Below, one piece after another: positions 60,824 to 64,000 of a DNA stretch of 64,000 bases. A program made the translations under genes and the position numbers. This DNA comes from Castanea sativa (Eukaryota > Streptophyta > Magnoliopsida > Fagales > Fagaceae). The notes under the pieces were generated by a model. That model saw only the letters and a program-made list of their open reading frames with translations. It was not told the origin of the DNA and searched no databases. The stretch lies in contig NC_134013.1 in assembly GCF_040712315.1 (NCBI RefSeq), positions 35,995,001 to 36,059,000 of the forward strand. Reading direction: 5' to 3'. Position 1 is the first letter of the stretch, and each line of letters starts with the position of its first letter.

Positions 60824-61094
60824 GAATGTGTTTGGATTCGGCGTCTACGTTTTGCGTTTGCCATTTCGCGTTTTCAGCCTTTTTTTTTTTTTTTTTTCTT
60901 CCTAGCCGCAGTTTTTGACCAAGTCTTCCATGAACAGTGCATTCGTGCACTGTTCACGGACCCACAAATTTCACTTTTCAGCCACTTTTTCATTAAAAAT
61001 GGGTCTCGCGGTACTATTCACACATTTTAAAATTATTTTGCTACAGTGTTTTCAGTTTTCAGTTTTCAGCAATAAGTTCTATCCAAACAGACCC
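60824..61094. mobile_element. Tourist-like MITE with internal TTCG hairpin
   Basis: Ends GAATGTGTTTGGAT (left) and GGGTCTGTTTGGAT (right, reverse strand) with TTA at 60821-60823 and 61095-61097. It contains a perfect 11-bp stem (60931-60941 with 60946-60956) around TTCG, plus a T run at about 60881-60897. Confidence 0.8.
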
Positions 61095-61250
61095 TTAGTC
61101 AATCGAGACTATATATATATGGTCTCAGTTCCCAAATTCAGAATTTTCCATCAATCAGACGGCTAGGAAGAGAACATGTAATCAATCACCATTTGTCATT
61201 AAAAAAAATGTTGATTACGTGGCAATAAATGGGTGAATAGAGCTATGCTT

Positions 61251-61414
61251 TTTTTTTTTTAGAGAGAGTTTTAAACCTATGGCGTCCGCTCCTGATAATA
61301 GCTCTTTATCATCAGACCAAGACACCAATCAGTTTTTGGTCTAGGCGGGGATTAAACCCTAGATTTCTTATATAACCATCAGAGACTTTACCAGTTGAGC
61401 TAACTGGAACCCAC
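61251..61414 (-). mobile_element. tRNA-derived SINE, copy 2, 15-bp target duplication
   Basis: On the minus strand it begins GTGGGTTCCAGTTAGCTC with A box TTAGCTCAACTGGTAAAG and B box AGGGTTTAATCCCCGCC, and ends in a poly(A) tail. Flanks AATAGAGCTATGCTT at 61236-61250 and 61415-61429 are identical. Same family as 15115. Confidence 0.93.
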
Positions 61415-61701
61415 AATAGAGCTATGCTTAGTCTGTATACTTCTCAGCAATTAGAAAAAAAACATATAATCGAGTCTATAATCATTCCTGATCATATAAT
61501 TGTTTTAACATATGCTTGCAGTGGCAAAGGATTGAACCATTAGGAAAAAAACATATAATCGATCGTACACAGTGTTTTAATGGAATGTGAAAATTCTCAT
61601 CAATTTTATAATCATTGTTGTAAACAACACATTGTTTCCATTTCAACAATAAAAAGCATCATGCCATCCATAAGTTACCAGTATTTGAGTGAATGTGACA
61701 T

Positions 61702-61858
61702 GGAAAATTCTTAGGTACTCCTGAAGTATAGTGAAATGGTGCTCCCTCCTCTCACATTCATGGTAGACCCCACTATGAATTTAATGAGCGGACCCCACCA
61801 TGAATGTGAGAGGAGGGAGCACCATTCTTCGTGCTCCGGGAGTACCTAAGAATTACTC
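61702..61858. mobile_element. Foldback MITE with 9-bp target duplication (MULE-like)
   Basis: The element is almost entirely an inverted repeat. A 30-bp core is perfectly paired (61735-61764 with 61797-61826), and the outer arms share AATTCTTAGGTACTCC. The flanks ATGTGACAT at 61693-61701 and 61859-61867 are identical; 9 bp is the target size of Mutator-like elements. Confidence 0.88.
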
Positions 61859-61869
61859 ATGTGACATAT

Positions 61870-63060
61870 ATAGATCTAATGAACTTACGCACCTTCACTA
61901 ATGCCAACTAAAATATTAAATACATCAGCACAAAAAAAAAAAACAAAAAAAAAAAATTCCTTAAATGAAGGTGCAGTATGTTTTGAGACTCAGCACCATG
62001 TATGAAATTAACATGATGGCTCTCTATGGAAATGTTCCAAATCATAGGAATTAATTGAAAATGATTCGGAGCACTTGATAACTTTTTGAAAATTGAATCA
62101 ATTTAAGGCCTGCTTGTCATTTAATATAGGCTTTTCTTTCTGTCAATTTACACAAGAAATGCAATCAGCTTTAAAACAGCAATGCATAATGGTAGGCAAA
62201 TTAATAGAAGAAGAATAAGACAATCAAGGTGATTGAAACTGTGTTAGCCAAGATAGTAATCAAAAGCTCCATGAGTCAAACTTTAAAAGAAGAAAATCTT
62301 AAAAGACATCTTTTTTTCTTAATTAAAATAGATTTGGCAGTTTAAATGGATTGATAGCATCTTTATGTGATATTCCACATCTTATTTTCTAATATTACAA
62401 CCTCTAGCTTCTCCCAGGAAATAAAAGTTCAAAAATTTAAATACATAGGCCTTTCCACCCAAAAAAGGAAAAGAAAAGGATGAAACATGACCAGCTTATT
62501 CCATCAATGAATCAGCATATGCACATAACAAAAAGGAAGGCGTGATTAACCTCTTACATTTATCATTATCTTCCAGTGTGCGATAACTTGGTGCAAAACA
62601 TATGCAACTGGCCTCGCTTAACTTTGGCCATACAACCACTAAGGTTTACTTTCAGAAGTCGACAAATTTTATTACTAAATTTGCATTCCTCTTTGACTTG
62701 ATTATGAACACAGTAGCCAAGTTCATTTCAGAAATTTGAGACCCTATCTTGACAAAAGTTTCTATTTCTTTCGTAATCAGGTGAAACAAAAAGAGCAAAA
62801 AGCGAAATCAAGTGCTCAATCAACAGATGATTCATTACAACAGGCCATGGCAGTGCTCAATCCATATCAAAAGAAGAGTTACATCTAATTGTGAATACTA
62901 TGATTCATATGATATCAAAGTAATTAATCTAGTCCCAGGTCAATGCACACAAAAACTAAATTGCAGCAATTACTAATAATTACTAGAAAATTCATGACTA
63001 TAGACTTGAATTTCTATGTTGTTAGGAAACACTGGTAGGAGGGTGAGGATTTTTTTGAAC
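61870..63060. other. Gene-free stretch
   Basis: AT-rich sequence with homopolymer A runs (61931-61957). I see no gene or clear element. Confidence 0.45.
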
Positions 63061-63064
63061 ATCC

Positions 63065-63410
63065 TGTTGTTTTAATCACAAATACTCATGTAAGCATAAC
63101 AAAAATGCACAATCAATAAATACTAATAAGAAAAAACAATATTCAAGTTCAATATATTATACATAATTTAAATTCCAATCTATTGTCTCAAATACTAATA
63201 AAGTAATAACAAATTCTTCATAAAGATATACAACCAAATTGAAATTTGTTGCAATGAAATCTATCTCCCCTCAACATCATCAGTAGCCCAAAGCATACTA
63301 CATTTTAACATGAAATAAAGAGCATAAACCAATGTAAAGGTAAACTAAATTGGATAACAAAAATGCTTACTAAATAGTTTTAACATCCAAGTAAGATTTT
63401 CAAATTTGTA
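63065..63410. repeat. CACTA-associated 300-bp repeat, copy C
   Basis: Shares CAAGTTCAATAT.ATATACATAATTTAAATTC and the ATCTCCCCTCAACATCATC core with copies A and B. Lies just 3' (minus strand) of a CACTA ORF2 remnant. Confidence 0.85.
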
Positions 63411-63469
63411 TTGGACAATAATCTCCTTAGACTATCTACCTAATCTAGCCATCAATACAATCATTTGAT

Positions 63470-63800
63470 GTCTATGTTCCTTTGACTAACTCTGTAATTG
63501 TGCCACTGTTTCTTGTGTTTCAGCTTGTTTTTGCTTCGTCTCAGCCTGTTTTTTGCTTAGCATTAGACAATTTTAGCATCGCATTGGACAAATCTTGCTT
63601 GTAGTTTTCTAACTCTCTATTCATGCTTGTCTCATATCGCAAATGAGAAGAAGAGGTTGGGGGTAGGAATCACAAATCTCCCCATCCCTTTTACAAAGCC
63701 TCACCTTGTCCCTAGCACTTCTGTAAAAATTTCCTCCTCAGTGCTTTGATTTTCTTCATCAGCTACTTTTTCTTTCATTAGGTTTTGCACAATTGACATA
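63470..63800 (-). pseudogene. En/Spm (Ptta-type, PF03004-like) ORF2 remnant, runs toward window end
   Basis: On the minus strand EEIFTEVLGTRSGFVKGMG (about 63745-63690) matches the conserved box near the end of plant Transposase_24 proteins, the TNPA-like partner of TNP2. The downstream stretch, in broken frames, has Lys/Gln/Arg-rich coiled-coil character. Only this tail is visible. It probably belongs to another CACTA copy whose body lies right of the window. Confidence 0.7.
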
Positions 63801-64000
63801 AAATTTTATTAAATAATTTATGCAACTAATTCTAAATTTACTCTATAAATTATCTATATCAAATCAAACTGGAAAATTAATTACGTATTCTTCTTCACTG
63901 GTAGTAGTCACAAACGTAACTTGGGCCAATCTATAACCCAACATATATCACCAATGAAACAACTTAAAACTTTGGGATCGACTATGGATTATTGTCAAAG

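Overview
This is nuclear DNA from a flowering plant, most likely a eudicot. The evidence is the AT-rich intergenic sequence, GT-AG introns, plant-specific gene families (type I inositol polyphosphate 5-phosphatase, plant mobile domain, plant matrixin) and plant transposon types (L1 LINEs, CACTA, hAT, Tourist-like MITEs, tRNA-derived SINEs, a TRIM). Species cannot be fixed from the sequence; the repeat density would suit a woody perennial.

Only one gene looks intact: a type I inositol polyphosphate 5-phosphatase on the + strand (coding 28448-46335, ten coding exons, 643 codons plus stop by my splice assignment). It spans about 18 kb because its introns are loaded with mobile DNA: a 5'-truncated LINE and a TRIM in intron 5, a 1 kb Tourist-like element and a SINE-like piece in intron 6, a GA/CT-rich MITE and an Au-like SINE in intron 8, and two nested hAT-like elements in intron 9. 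A 72-nt segment in intron 2 looks like a frame-preserving cassette exon.

Layout. 1-1956 (-): decayed plant mobile domain (MAIN-like) gene. 2.0-5.2 kb: no gene; a GTGAGT-rich tract followed by four stem-loop dyads. 5.24-10.28 kb (-): broken L1-type LINE (DUF4283/zinc knuckle, endonuclease, RT, zf-RVT). 10.3-23.9 kb: gene-free, with SINEs, MITEs, microsatellites and a 143-nt foldback. 23.9-27.8 kb (+): LTR-like repeat, a four-exon gypsy-type transposon gene with one early stop, then a 47-48 bp tandem array in which every unit can form hairpins. 28.4-46.3 kb: the 5-phosphatase. 47.1-47.9 kb: second copy of the LTR-like repeat. 48.46-49.07 kb (-): matrix metalloproteinase pseudogene. 49.3-60.5 kb (-): CACTA transposon debris (subterminal repeats, DUF4216, DUF4218, TNP2 and transposase-associated domains) split by a copia-like LTR and by a 1.9 kb solo LTR. 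60.8-64 kb: MITE, SINE, foldback and an En/Spm ORF2 remnant.

The genes do not form an operon or pathway. The window is one housekeeping-type signalling gene in a nest of transposons. Many insertions keep readable target-site duplications (16 bp and 15 bp at two SINEs, 5 bp at the TRIM and at the solo LTR, 9 bp at a foldback, 8 bp at a hAT), so part of the insertion order can be reconstructed.
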